Made by a program: the position numbers and the translations under genes. Below, piece after piece: positions 24,166-32,579 of a DNA stretch of 64,000 bases. Source of the DNA: DATBLE01 sp963841405 (GTDB taxonomy: Bacteria > Actinomycetota > Thermoleophilia > Gaiellales > Gaiellaceae). The stretch's first letter is position 1; every line of letters begins with the position of its first letter. The stretch is taken from NCBI GenBank assembly GCA_963841405.1, contig CAWJCM010000004.1, forward strand, positions 186,001 to 250,000, in the 5' to 3' direction. The notes beneath the pieces are model-generated. The model saw nothing but the letters and a program-made list of their open reading frames with translations, had not been told where the DNA came from and did no database searches.

Positions 24166-25599
24166 CTAGCCGACGACGGCCAGCTCGAGCCCGAGCAGGT
24201 CGGCCACCTTGCGCAGGCGCGGGACATGGTGGCCGACGCCGAGTGCGACGTGGTGCGTCGGCCCCTCGGCGCACCAGGCGTCGAAGAACGCAGCCGGCCC
24301 GGATGCGAACCGGATGCGCGAGTTCGTGTTGCCGATCCGGAAGGTCGGCCCGGGAATCGACTCGCCCTCGCCCGCGATCAGCTTCAGGCGTCCGTCGGCC
24401 GTCTGCGTGAGACCGAGGATCGTCACCGGCCCGAGCTGCACCTTCATCTCGATCGAAAGCCCCGCGCCGGCCTTCCCGTGGTAGAGCGCGAGCGCTCGCG
24501 CCACCGGCCGCCCCTCGGCGATCGCGAGATTGCCGGGGCCGTCGTGGCCCATCAGGACGAAGCCTTCGTCGAAGTCGAGCGCGTAGAACTCCGTAAACGA
24601 GCCGCCCGCGCCCAGGCGGTCGAGCAGGAGCATCGCGATGTTCGTCTTCAAATCTCCTTCGCCGGCGGCCGGGATGCCCCGCGCGGTCAGCAGCGAGTTG
24701 CCGACGATCAGGCCGGCGGCGACGCGCTCGGCGACGCTCCCGCGGGCCCCGCGGTGGTAGTACGTCAGCCCGTCGAGCTCGTAGTCGTCCACCAGTCGGT
24801 CGAGGCCGGAGGCCACGCGCGCCGACCAGTCGAGGGCCTCGGGGGTGATCTCGGCCGAGACCGGATCGCTGCCGCCGCCGGCGAGCTCGAACGTTCCCCG
24901 GATCTCGTCGGCTTTCCGCTCGGCCGTCGCCGTGTCGACCGCCTCGATCCGCTCGACGAGATCGTCGATCTCCAGCACCTCGACGTGCGCGCCGGTCTGC
25001 GCCTGCACCTGCGTGAAGTCGGAGTACAGGTCGAGCATCCCCGGGTACGTGTGCCCGAGGAAGCCGATGCGGGCGGAGCGCAGGCTGCGCACCGCCCGGG
25101 TGGCGGCCAGCCAGTCGCGCAGCGTGTCCCAGGCGGGGTCGCCGTCGAGCAGCGTCCCGGTCACGATCCTGCAGGCGATGCGGGCGCGGGCGAAGGCGCC
25201 GGCGATCTCCGGCACGCAGCAGGCCGAGCAATTGGCCAGCCACTCGGCCGTGGTCATCGACTCGTAGTCGAGCGTACGCGCCGGTTGCAGGTTGCAGATC
25301 ACGACCGGCGCGCCGGCCGCCTGGACGACCGGGAGGACCTGGGACGAGGTCGCGTACGTCGCGGTGTAGAGCAGAACGAGGTCGACCCGCGCCGCCGCCA
25401 GGGTCTCGCCTGCGTGCCGCGCGGCCCGGGCGGACTCGACCAGGCCGGCGGAGACGACGTCGGCGCCCATCTCCGTGAGCCGCTCCTCGATCCGGTGCTG
25501 GTAGCCCCCGAGCCGGTCGCGCAGGCCGGCGAACTGCGGCCAGTAGGCGGCCAGGCCGATCCCGAACACGCCGACGCGCGGCGCGCCGGGGCGGCTCAC
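24166..25599 (-). CDS. L-fucose/L-arabinose isomerase-family protein
   Basis: This 477-residue protein has the FucI/AraA fold. The N-terminal Rossmann-like domain reads VGVFGIGLAAYWPQF, and a long C-terminal region has GDLKTNIAMLLLDRLG, FVLMGHDGPGNLAIAEG, IEMKVQLGPVTILGLTQ and HHVALGVGHHVPRL (a His-rich metal region). The GTG at 25599 overlaps the permease stop (GTGA), making it the last gene of the rhamnose operon. A separate RhaI-type rhamnose isomerase exists at 35001, so this one may handle L-fucose, L-arabinose or another sugar using the same transporter. Its exact substrate is open. Confidence 0.8.
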   Translation of the reverse strand: MSRPGAPRVGVFGIGLAAYWPQFAGLRDRLGGYQHRIEERLTEMGADVVSAGLVESARAARHAGETLAAARVDLVLLYTATYATSSQVLPVVQAAGAPVVICNLQPARTLDYESMTTAEWLANCSACCVPEIAGAFARARIACRIVTGTLLDGDPAWDTLRDWLAATRAVRSLRSARIGFLGHTYPGMLDLYSDFTQVQAQTGAHVEVLEIDDLVERIEAVDTATAERKADEIRGTFELAGGGSDPVSAEITPEALDWSARVASGLDRLVDDYELDGLTYYHRGARGSVAERVAAGLIVGNSLLTARGIPAAGEGDLKTNIAMLLLDRLGAGGSFTEFYALDFDEGFVLMGHDGPGNLAIAEGRPVARALALYHGKAGAGLSIEMKVQLGPVTILGLTQTADGRLKLIAGEGESIPGPTFRIGNTNSRIRFASGPAAFFDAWCAEGPTHHVALGVGHHVPRLRKVADLLGLELAVVG

Positions 25600-26666
25600 C
25601 GGCCCTCCGCGCGCGCGGCGGCCGCGTGCCGGCGGGCGACGGCGCTTCGCAGCCGCTCCCTCGCGCGCCGGTACATGTCTGCGCCGTTCGGGACGATCAC
25701 GCTCGCGAGCAGGAGGCCGCCGACGACGATGTTCTGATCCTGCGCCGGGATCAGGTCGGCGGTCAGCGCCGTCTGCAGGCAGCCGAGCACGGCCACGGCC
25801 AGGACCACTCCGGCGATCGTGCCGCGGCCGCCGAAGATCGAGACGCCTCCGAGGAGGACGATCGTGACGACGAACAGTTCCATGCCGATCGCGGAGTCGT
25901 AGCGGGCCGACGCGAAGCGGAGGGTCCAGAGCACGCCGGCGAACCCGCTCAGCGCGCCGGAGAGGACGAACAGCCAGAACTTGATCCGCCGGACGCGGAT
26001 GCCGGCGAAGAAGGCGGCTTCCTGGCCGGCCCCGATCGCGAAGATCGCGCGCCCGAGCGGGGTCGCGTGCAGGACGACCGCGAACACGACGGCCAGGGCC
26101 AGGAAGAACGCGATCGAGTACGGGATGTGTGTGTGCGGGATCGGGATCACGCCGATGTTCGAGAGGTTCGCCGGAAATCCGCCGATCGTGTCGGTCGGCA
26201 GGATTCCCTGGGCGATGCCGCGGTAGAGCGTCAGCGTCCCGATCGTGACCGCCAGCGAGGGCAGCCCGATCCGCGTGACCAGCAGCCCGTTGAAGGCGCC
26301 CAGGAACGCCCCGAGGACGACGGCCATGATCATCGCCGGCCAGATCGGCCAGCCGTGCTTGAACAGCTCGGCCATCAACACCCCGCACAGGCCGAGCATC
26401 GAGGCGACCGAGAGGTCGATCTCGCCGGTGATCACGATCAGCGTCAGCGGCAGCGCCATGATCGCCACCTCGCCGACGTTCAGGCCGATGAAGAACAGGT
26501 TGGTCGAGTGCAGGAAGTACGGAGAGACGCTCGCGCCGTACGCGATCGTCGCGCCGAGCAGGACGAGCAGGAGCATCTCCCAGCGGAGGACGGCGCCCAG
26601 GTGCTGCCGCCGCGGCGGCCTCGCCGCGGCCTCGTCGCCCGGCTTGTAGTCCTCGAGCTCAGCCAC
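25596..26666 (-). CDS. rhaQ: Rhamnose ABC transporter permease (RhaQ-like)
   Basis: This is a 356-residue permease of the ribose/rhamnose (CUT2) class with about ten helices and the family motifs TGEIDLSVASMLGLCGVLMAE and GVSIFGGRGTIAGVVLAVAVLG. The GTG at 26666 overlaps the upstream permease by eight bases. The two permeases are different proteins, as in Rhizobium RhaP/RhaQ. Assignment to rhamnose rests on its operon with rhaB and rhaEW. Confidence 0.85.
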   Translation of the reverse strand: MAELEDYKPGDEAAARPPRRQHLGAVLRWEMLLLVLLGATIAYGASVSPYFLHSTNLFFIGLNVGEVAIMALPLTLIVITGEIDLSVASMLGLCGVLMAELFKHGWPIWPAMIMAVVLGAFLGAFNGLLVTRIGLPSLAVTIGTLTLYRGIAQGILPTDTIGGFPANLSNIGVIPIPHTHIPYSIAFFLALAVVFAVVLHATPLGRAIFAIGAGQEAAFFAGIRVRRIKFWLFVLSGALSGFAGVLWTLRFASARYDSAIGMELFVVTIVLLGGVSIFGGRGTIAGVVLAVAVLGCLQTALTADLIPAQDQNIVVGGLLLASVIVPNGADMYRRARERLRSAVARRHAAAARAEGR

Positions 26667-27699
26667 GGGCCCTCCTCCGAGCGCGCAGCGCGGGGGCGAC
26701 GCGGAGCGCGATCAGCCGGTCGAAGGCGATCGCCGCGAGCAGCAGCCCGCCGGAGATGGCGGTGCTCCAGAAGGACGACACGTTCACGACCACGAGCGCG
26801 CTGTAGATCGTCGCCAGGAGCAGCGCCCCCAGCGTCGCGCCGAGCACGGTGCCGCTGCCGCCGAAGATCGCAACGCCGCCGACGACGACGGCGGCGATCA
26901 CCTGGAACTCGTAGCCGACGCCGGCGATCGCGTCGACCGATGCGTAGTAGGAGAGCCACAGCGCACCGGTGACCCCCGCGATCGCGCCGCTGAGCACGAA
27001 CGCGAGGAAGACGCGCGACCCGACCGGAATGCCGGCGAGCCGCGCCGCGGCCGGATCGGACCCGATCGCGTAGAAGTCGCGCGCGGTCCGGAAGCTGCGC
27101 ATCGCATACGTCGCGACCACGACCGCGACGATCGCGATGATCGCGAGGTAGGGGGCACCGGCGACGGTGCCGTAGCCGATCTTGTTGAAGCTCTGCGGCA
27201 ACATCGAGGCGTTGACCTGGTTCCCGCCGGCCCAGGCGCCGTCCATCCCGCGGATGATGTAGAGCGTCCCCAGCGTCACGACCAGGCTCGGGACGCGCGC
27301 GACCGTCACGATCAGCCCGTTGATCGCCCCGAACGCCGCCCCGATCGCCAGCGTGAGCAGGAAGACGAGCACCATCGAGACGTGCGGGTGATGGCGGTAG
27401 AGCGTCCCGGCCGCGTAGGCGGAGATGCCCAGCACCGAGCCGATCGAAAGATCGACGTTGCGGGTGATCACGACGATCGTCTCCCCGATCGCGAGCAGCG
27501 CGATGATCGCCGCCCCGGACACGATCTGCTGCACGTTCGTGGTGCTCAGGAAGCGGTGGTTGTCGATCGTCGCCGCGCCGACGACGATCACCAGCGCGAG
27601 CACGATCCCGAGCTCGCGGAACCGGAACAGGAGCTCCGCGAGAGCGTGCGAGCTCGACCGGCGCTCGACCTCCGGCCGTTCCTGGGCGACCGCGCTCAC
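26659..27699 (-). CDS. rhaP: Rhamnose ABC transporter permease (RhaP-like)
   Basis: This is a 346-residue CUT2-class permease. Polytopic helices run from about residue 30, with TRNVDLSIGSVLGISAYAAG and GVAIFGGSGTVLGATLGALLL marking the family. The GTG at 27699 overlaps the ATPase stop (GTGA). It forms the channel together with the RhaQ-like protein downstream. The substrate assignment is by context. Confidence 0.85.
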   Translation of the reverse strand: MSAVAQERPEVERRSSSHALAELLFRFRELGIVLALVIVVGAATIDNHRFLSTTNVQQIVSGAAIIALLAIGETIVVITRNVDLSIGSVLGISAYAAGTLYRHHPHVSMVLVFLLTLAIGAAFGAINGLIVTVARVPSLVVTLGTLYIIRGMDGAWAGGNQVNASMLPQSFNKIGYGTVAGAPYLAIIAIVAVVVATYAMRSFRTARDFYAIGSDPAAARLAGIPVGSRVFLAFVLSGAIAGVTGALWLSYYASVDAIAGVGYEFQVIAAVVVGGVAIFGGSGTVLGATLGALLLATIYSALVVVNVSSFWSTAISGGLLLAAIAFDRLIALRVAPALRARRRARG

Positions 27700-29207
27700 G
27701 CCGCGGTCTCGACGATCCCGGTCGCGGCGTGCATGATCGCGTCCTCCGTCGCGTCCGCCCGGGCAAATTCGCGCATCACGCGCCCCTCGAAGAGCACGAT
27801 CACCCGGTCGGCCATGCCGAGCACCTCGGGGAGCTCCGAGGAGATCATCAGCACGGCGACTCCCTGGGCAGCGAGCTCGGAGAGCAGGCGGTGCACCTCT
27901 GCCTTCGTCCCGACGTCGATCCCGCGGGTCGGCTCGTCGACGATCAGCAGCCTCGGCCTGCGCGCCAGCCACTTCGCCAGCACTGCCTTCTGCTGGTTCC
28001 CGCCCGAGAGCGTCCACACCGGGTTGGTCAGCCTTCCGTACTTGAGCTGCAGGCGCAGCGCCCAGTCGCGGGCGAAGCGCCGCTCGGCTCCGTGCGGGAT
28101 CAGCCAGGCGCGCCGGACGCTGTCGAGCGACGCGAGCGCGATGTTGCGCTCGATCGAGAAGTCCATCACCAGGCCCTGCTGACGGCGGTCCTCGGGCACG
28201 AGCGCGACCCCGGCGTCCATCGCCGCCGTCGGCGACGCCGGCGGCAGCCGCCGGCCCTCGATCTCGACCGAACCGGCGTCCCAGCGGTCGATTCCGAAGA
28301 TCGCCCGGGCGACCTCGGTGCGGCCGGCGCCGACGAGGCCCGCGAGCGCGACGATCTCCCCGCTCCGCACCTCGAACGACACGTCGGTGAAGACGCCCTC
28401 GCGCGTCAGCCGCTCCACCTTCAGGACGATCCGGCCCGCTTCCGCCGGCACCTTCGGGAACAGCGCCTCCATGTCGCGGCCGACCATCGCCCGGATCACC
28501 GACGGGATCGTCAGCTCGCCGATCGGCCTGGTCAGCACGTGGCGGCCGTCCCGCATCACGGTCACGCGCCGGCAGATCGCGAAGATCTCCTCCAGCCGGT
28601 GCGAGACGAACAGCACCGCGTTGCCGCGCGCCCGCAGCGTCTCGACGATCCCGAACAGCCGGTCGACCTCGGTGCTGGTGAGGGCGGCGGTCGGCTCGTC
28701 CATGACGATCACGCGGGCGTTGGTGGTGAGTGCCTTGACGATCTCGACCAGCTGCTGGTCGGCGATCGAGAGGCCACGCGCGAGCCGGTCGGGATCGAGC
28801 CGGACGCCGAGCTGGTCGAACACCGCCGCGGCCTCGCGGCGCATCCGCCGCCCGTCGATGCGGCGGAGGCGCTTGAGCGGCTGCACGCCGACGAAGATGT
28901 TCTCGGCGACGCTCAGGTCCGCGAAGAGCGTCGGCTCCTGGAAGATGATCGCGATCCCGGCGTTCTGCGACTGCTTGGCGTTGTCGAAAATCGCCTCCTC
29001 GTCGTCGAGCATGAGCCGTCCCGCGTCGGGGCGGTGGACGCCCGCGAGGATCTTGACGAGCGTGGACTTCCCCGCGCCGTTCTCGCCGACAAGGCCGTGC
29101 ACCTCGCCGCCGAAGAGCTCGATGTCGCCGTCCTCGAGCGCATGGACGGCGCCGAAGCTCTTTTGCGCGTGCTCGAGGACGAGGATCGGCGGCTCGGAAG
29201 TGCTCAT
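27696..29207 (-). CDS. rhaT: Rhamnose ABC transporter ATPase (RhaT-like, double ATP-binding domain)
   Basis: This is a 503-residue CUT2 ATPase with two nucleotide-binding domains. Domain 1 has Walker A GENGAGKST near residue 40 and Walker B IVMDEPTAALTSTE. Domain 2 has the degenerate Walker A GLVGAGRTE near 285, the standard signature LSGGNQQK near 395 and LLIVDEPTRGIDVGTKAEV. ATG 29207 follows a hairpin (29218-29243) separating it from the binding-protein gene. The name RhaT follows the Rhizobium rhaSTPQ transporter, not the E. coli symporter. Confidence 0.87.
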   Translation of the reverse strand: MSTSEPPILVLEHAQKSFGAVHALEDGDIELFGGEVHGLVGENGAGKSTLVKILAGVHRPDAGRLMLDDEEAIFDNAKQSQNAGIAIIFQEPTLFADLSVAENIFVGVQPLKRLRRIDGRRMRREAAAVFDQLGVRLDPDRLARGLSIADQQLVEIVKALTTNARVIVMDEPTAALTSTEVDRLFGIVETLRARGNAVLFVSHRLEEIFAICRRVTVMRDGRHVLTRPIGELTIPSVIRAMVGRDMEALFPKVPAEAGRIVLKVERLTREGVFTDVSFEVRSGEIVALAGLVGAGRTEVARAIFGIDRWDAGSVEIEGRRLPPASPTAAMDAGVALVPEDRRQQGLVMDFSIERNIALASLDSVRRAWLIPHGAERRFARDWALRLQLKYGRLTNPVWTLSGGNQQKAVLAKWLARRPRLLIVDEPTRGIDVGTKAEVHRLLSELAAQGVAVLMISSELPEVLGMADRVIVLFEGRVMREFARADATEDAIMHAATGIVETAA

Positions 29208-29217
29208 GGGGCGGAAC

Positions 29218-29243
29218 GGGGCGCCGCGATTCCGCGGCGCCCC
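29218..29243 (-). terminator. Intercistronic hairpin between rhaS and rhaT
   Basis: An 11-bp perfect GC stem (29218-29228 with 29233-29243) with an ATTC loop lies in the 74-bp gap after the binding-protein gene. There is no T-run. This is the same arrangement as at 18142-18178 in the other sugar operon, fitting a hairpin that limits expression of the membrane subunits relative to the binding protein. Confidence 0.55.
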
Positions 29244-29281
29244 CTGACTTCTAGGGATTGACACGCCTTTCCGTCGATCTC

Positions 29282-30316
29282 CTAGAACTTGAACCTGTCG
29301 ACGTTCTTGATGGTGAACGTGTAGGGCGGCCCGAGGATCACCTGCGGCCGTTTGTCCGGGCCCAGCACGATCTTGTACGTGCCGAGCTTGCCGGCCTTGA
29401 ACGTCTCGCCGACCTTGCCCTTGATCTTGCCGTCGGCGAGGGCCGTGACCGCGTAGCCCGCCAGGTAGCCGAGATCCTCGGGGTTCCAGAGGGCGAACGC
29501 CTTCACCGTGCCGTCGTGGACGTACTTCTTCATCTGGCTCGGGAGCCCGAGGCCCGTGATCACGACCTTCTTCTTGTACTTCGAGGTCGAGAGGTACTGG
29601 GCGGCCGACGAGATCCCGACCGTGGTCGGCGACTCGATGCCCTTCAGGTTCGGGTACGCCTGCAGCATCGCGACCGTGGCCTGGCGCGATTGGGCCGGGT
29701 TGTCGTTGCCGTAGTAGATCTTCACGAGCTTCATGTTCTTGTAGGCGGGCTTCTTCAGCTCGAGCTTCATGTACTTGATCCAGGCGTTCTGGTTGGTCGC
29801 CGTCGACGCCGCCGACAGGATCGCGAACTGGCCCTTGTAGCCCATCAGCTTGGCCAGCAGCTTGACCTGGCTCCGCCCGATCGTCTCGGTGTCGGCCTGG
29901 TTGATGAACAGCTGGCGGCAGTTCACGTCCGAGTCGAACGCGACGATCTTCGTCCCCTGCGCCTGGGCCTGCTTCAGTGCCGGGCAGACCGCCTGCGGAT
30001 CGTTGCCGGCGATGACGATGCCGGCCGCGTGGCTCTGGATCGCCGCCTGGATCGCGGGCTGCTGCGCCGCGGCGGTGTCCTCCGTCCCTGACGAGACCAC
30101 CTGCTTCTCGCCGAGGGCGGTCAGGGCGAGCTTGCCGCCGTGGTCGGCGATCACCTCGTACGGGTTGAGGGTGTCCTTCGGGATGAAGTAGAACGTTCTG
30201 CCCTTGGTCGAGCTGCCGCCGGCGGCAAGCGCCGCCGCGGCGGCCACCGCGGTCACGAGCAGCCCGGCCAGTGCGACGATCGCCAGGCGACCGCGGGACG
30301 AGTGGGCCTTCACCAT
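29282..30316 (-). CDS. rhaS: Rhamnose-binding protein of ABC transporter (RhaS-like)
   Basis: This is a 344-residue exported protein of the periplasmic-binding-protein class B (ribose-binding) fold. The signal peptide is residues 1-32 (RLAIVALAGLLVTAVAAAAA). The mature part includes TFYFIPKDTLNPYEVIADHGG, IVIAGNDPQAVCPALKQAQ, KIVAFDSDVNCRQLFINQAD and VVITGLGLPSQMKKYV. ATG 30316 has AGGAGGAG six bases upstream. The 100-bp gap to rhaEW contains no hairpin, so it may be on the same transcript or have its own promoter. Confidence 0.87.
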   Translation of the reverse strand: MVKAHSSRGRLAIVALAGLLVTAVAAAAALAAGGSSTKGRTFYFIPKDTLNPYEVIADHGGKLALTALGEKQVVSSGTEDTAAAQQPAIQAAIQSHAAGIVIAGNDPQAVCPALKQAQAQGTKIVAFDSDVNCRQLFINQADTETIGRSQVKLLAKLMGYKGQFAILSAASTATNQNAWIKYMKLELKKPAYKNMKLVKIYYGNDNPAQSRQATVAMLQAYPNLKGIESPTTVGISSAAQYLSTSKYKKKVVITGLGLPSQMKKYVHDGTVKAFALWNPEDLGYLAGYAVTALADGKIKGKVGETFKAGKLGTYKIVLGPDKRPQVILGPPYTFTIKNVDRFKF

Positions 30317-30416
30317 GCGTGCTCCTCCTCTCTCGTGGGACTGATTCCACTGACTGCTGCTTCAACGGCTCCTCGCCGTCCGGAACTTGTCTTGTCGACC
30401 TCCTTTCGCGTGCGGG

Positions 30417-32579
30417 TCATCGCGGGTAGGCGGCCGTCACGCCGCCGTCGACGTTGATCACGTTGCCGGTGGACTTGGCCGAGCGCGGGCCGGCCAGGAA
30501 GGCGATCGCCTCGGCGACGTCCTCGGGGAAGACACTGACTCCGAGCTTGGTTCGCCCGCGGTAGAACGACTCGAGGTCGTCCGCCGCCACGCCGTAGGCG
30601 TTCGCGCGCTCGGCCTTCCAGTCGGACGACCAGATGCTCGAGCCCTCGATCACCGCGTCCGGGTTGACGGTGTTCACACGGATGCCGTGCGGACCGCCCT
30701 CCTCCGCCACGCAGCGCGCGAGGTGCAACGACGCAGCCTTAGCCGACGAGTACGCAGCCGCGTTGGCGCCCGCGACCAGCGCGTTCTTCGAGGCGACGAA
30801 GACGATCGAACCGCCCCCGCCCTGCTCGACCATCACCCCGAACGCCTCGCGGGCGGCGAGGAAGTAGCCGCGGGCGAGCACCGCGTAGTTGCGCTCCCAG
30901 TCCTCGAGCGTGGTCTCGGTGATCGGCGCGCTCGTGGCCAGCCCGGCCGAGGCGACGAGGATGTCGATGCCGCCGTACTCGAGCACGGCGCGGTTGGCCA
31001 GCTCCTGCACCGCCGTCTCGCTCGTCACGTCGACGGCGGCCGAGATTGCGCGGCGCGTGCCGTGCGCGGCGACGATCTCCTCCGCGACCTCGCGGGCTCC
31101 GCCGACGTTCAGGTCGCCGACGACGACGTGGGCGCCGTTCGCGGCCAGCGCGCGCGCGGCCGCCCGCCCGATCCCGCTCGCGCCGCCGGTGATGAGCGCG
31201 ACCCTGCCCGCGAGCTCCCCGCGCGTGCTGGAAGCGCCGCCGGCAAAGCCGGCGGCGCCCGGCGACAAACCTTGGGGTGCCTGCGCCAGCTTGTAACGCT
31301 CGAGCGGCCAGTACTCGATCGCGAACGCCTCGGTCTCGCTCAGCGAGCGGAAGCCGCCGATCGCGTCGGCCGCGTCCTGGACGGCGATCGCCCTGTGGTA
31401 GAGGTCGCGGGTGACGCGCGCACGACCGGCGTCGGGGCCGGAGGTGACGATGCCGACGCCGGGGACGAGTACAACCCGCGGGCCGGCAGGGTCGATCGGG
31501 AACTGCCGCGTCTCGTCGTCGACGTTGCGCTCGTAGTACTCGCGGTACCAGCGCGCATACTCCTCGACGCCGGCCGTGAGGGCCTCGCGCAGCTCGCCGG
31601 CGCCCTCGTGCTCGGGATCGAAATCGACCACGAGCGGCTTGTGCTTCGTGTGGATCAGGTGGTCGGGGCAGGGCGCGCCGACCTGGCTGACCTTCGGCGC
31701 CCGGACGGAGGACGCGAACGCGGCGGCCTCCGCGCTGCGGTCGACCTCGAGGATCACGCTGCCGGCGTCGGCGGCGAGAGCTCCGCGGAGCGCCGGCAGC
31801 GCGCTCGTCAGGAGAGCGGCCGCCTCCTCCTCGCCCACCTGCGCCACCTTCCTGCCTCCCAGCCCGAAGCGGCCCTTCGCCGTGCGATCGATCGCCTCGG
31901 CCGCCCGGCGGACGAGCTCCAGCGTGGCGTGGTAGCTCTCCTCGCCGGTATCCCCCCAGGTGACGAGCCCGTGGCGCTCGAGCAGGACCGCGCGGGCCTC
32001 CGGCTGTGCGTCGAGCAGCCCGGCGATGCGCCGGGACATGCCGAAGCCGGGCCGCTGGTAGTCGAGCCAGACCGCCTCTTCGCCGAACTCTTCGTCGGCC
32101 AGCCTGCGCCCCTCCGGCGTGGAGGTGAGCGCGATGATCGCGTCCGGATGCGTGTGGTCGACGTGGTCGGCCGCCACGAACGCGTGCAGCAGCGTCTCGA
32201 TCGAGGGCCGCGGCTGGTCCGGCTGAACGGCACAGCGCTGGAGGTACTCGACCATCTCGGCGTCGCTCATGACCTCGCGCTCGCGGAGCGGGAGCAGCTC
32301 CTCGAGCCGCAGCCCGGCGAACCCCGCGGCCGTGATCGTGGCCAGGTCGGTGCCCGACCCCTTCACCCAGAGCAGGCGGACCTGGCGGCCCGTGTGGTCG
32401 GCGATCGTCTCCTTCGCGGACGTGTTCCCGCCGCCGACGTTGGCGAGCGCGCGGTCGGCGCCGAGCAGGTTCGAGCGGTGGACGAGGGCGTCGAGGACGC
32501 CGAGGTCCGCTGCGACGCTCTCGTCCCAGCGGTCCTCCGGCGCCGGAATCCCGCTTAGCACGGCGGTCGTCTCGCTCAC
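30417..32579 (-). CDS. rhaEW: Bifunctional L-rhamnulose-1-phosphate aldolase / L-lactaldehyde dehydrogenase (RhaEW)
   Basis: This is a 720-residue fusion. The N-terminal class II aldolase domain (about 20-440) has NVGGGNTSAKE, VKGSGTDLATI and the zinc-ligand pattern HVDHTHPDAI. The C-terminal short-chain dehydrogenase domain (about 465-720) has TGGASGIGRAAA and YSSAKAASLH (YxxxK). Known RhaEW enzymes cleave rhamnulose-1-phosphate to DHAP and L-lactaldehyde and oxidise the latter to L-lactate. That matches the lutABC genes nearby. GTG 32579 overlaps the kinase stop (GTGA). The interdomain linker (about residues 440-460) is encoded by a perfect 11-bp inverted repeat at 31234-31258. Confidence 0.92.
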   Translation of the reverse strand: MSETTAVLSGIPAPEDRWDESVAADLGVLDALVHRSNLLGADRALANVGGGNTSAKETIADHTGRQVRLLWVKGSGTDLATITAAGFAGLRLEELLPLREREVMSDAEMVEYLQRCAVQPDQPRPSIETLLHAFVAADHVDHTHPDAIIALTSTPEGRRLADEEFGEEAVWLDYQRPGFGMSRRIAGLLDAQPEARAVLLERHGLVTWGDTGEESYHATLELVRRAAEAIDRTAKGRFGLGGRKVAQVGEEEAAALLTSALPALRGALAADAGSVILEVDRSAEAAAFASSVRAPKVSQVGAPCPDHLIHTKHKPLVVDFDPEHEGAGELREALTAGVEEYARWYREYYERNVDDETRQFPIDPAGPRVVLVPGVGIVTSGPDAGRARVTRDLYHRAIAVQDAADAIGGFRSLSETEAFAIEYWPLERYKLAQAPQGLSPGAAGFAGGASSTRGELAGRVALITGGASGIGRAAARALAANGAHVVVGDLNVGGAREVAEEIVAAHGTRRAISAAVDVTSETAVQELANRAVLEYGGIDILVASAGLATSAPITETTLEDWERNYAVLARGYFLAAREAFGVMVEQGGGGSIVFVASKNALVAGANAAAYSSAKAASLHLARCVAEEGGPHGIRVNTVNPDAVIEGSSIWSSDWKAERANAYGVAADDLESFYRGRTKLGVSVFPEDVAEAIAFLAGPRSAKSTGNVINVDGGVTAAYPR

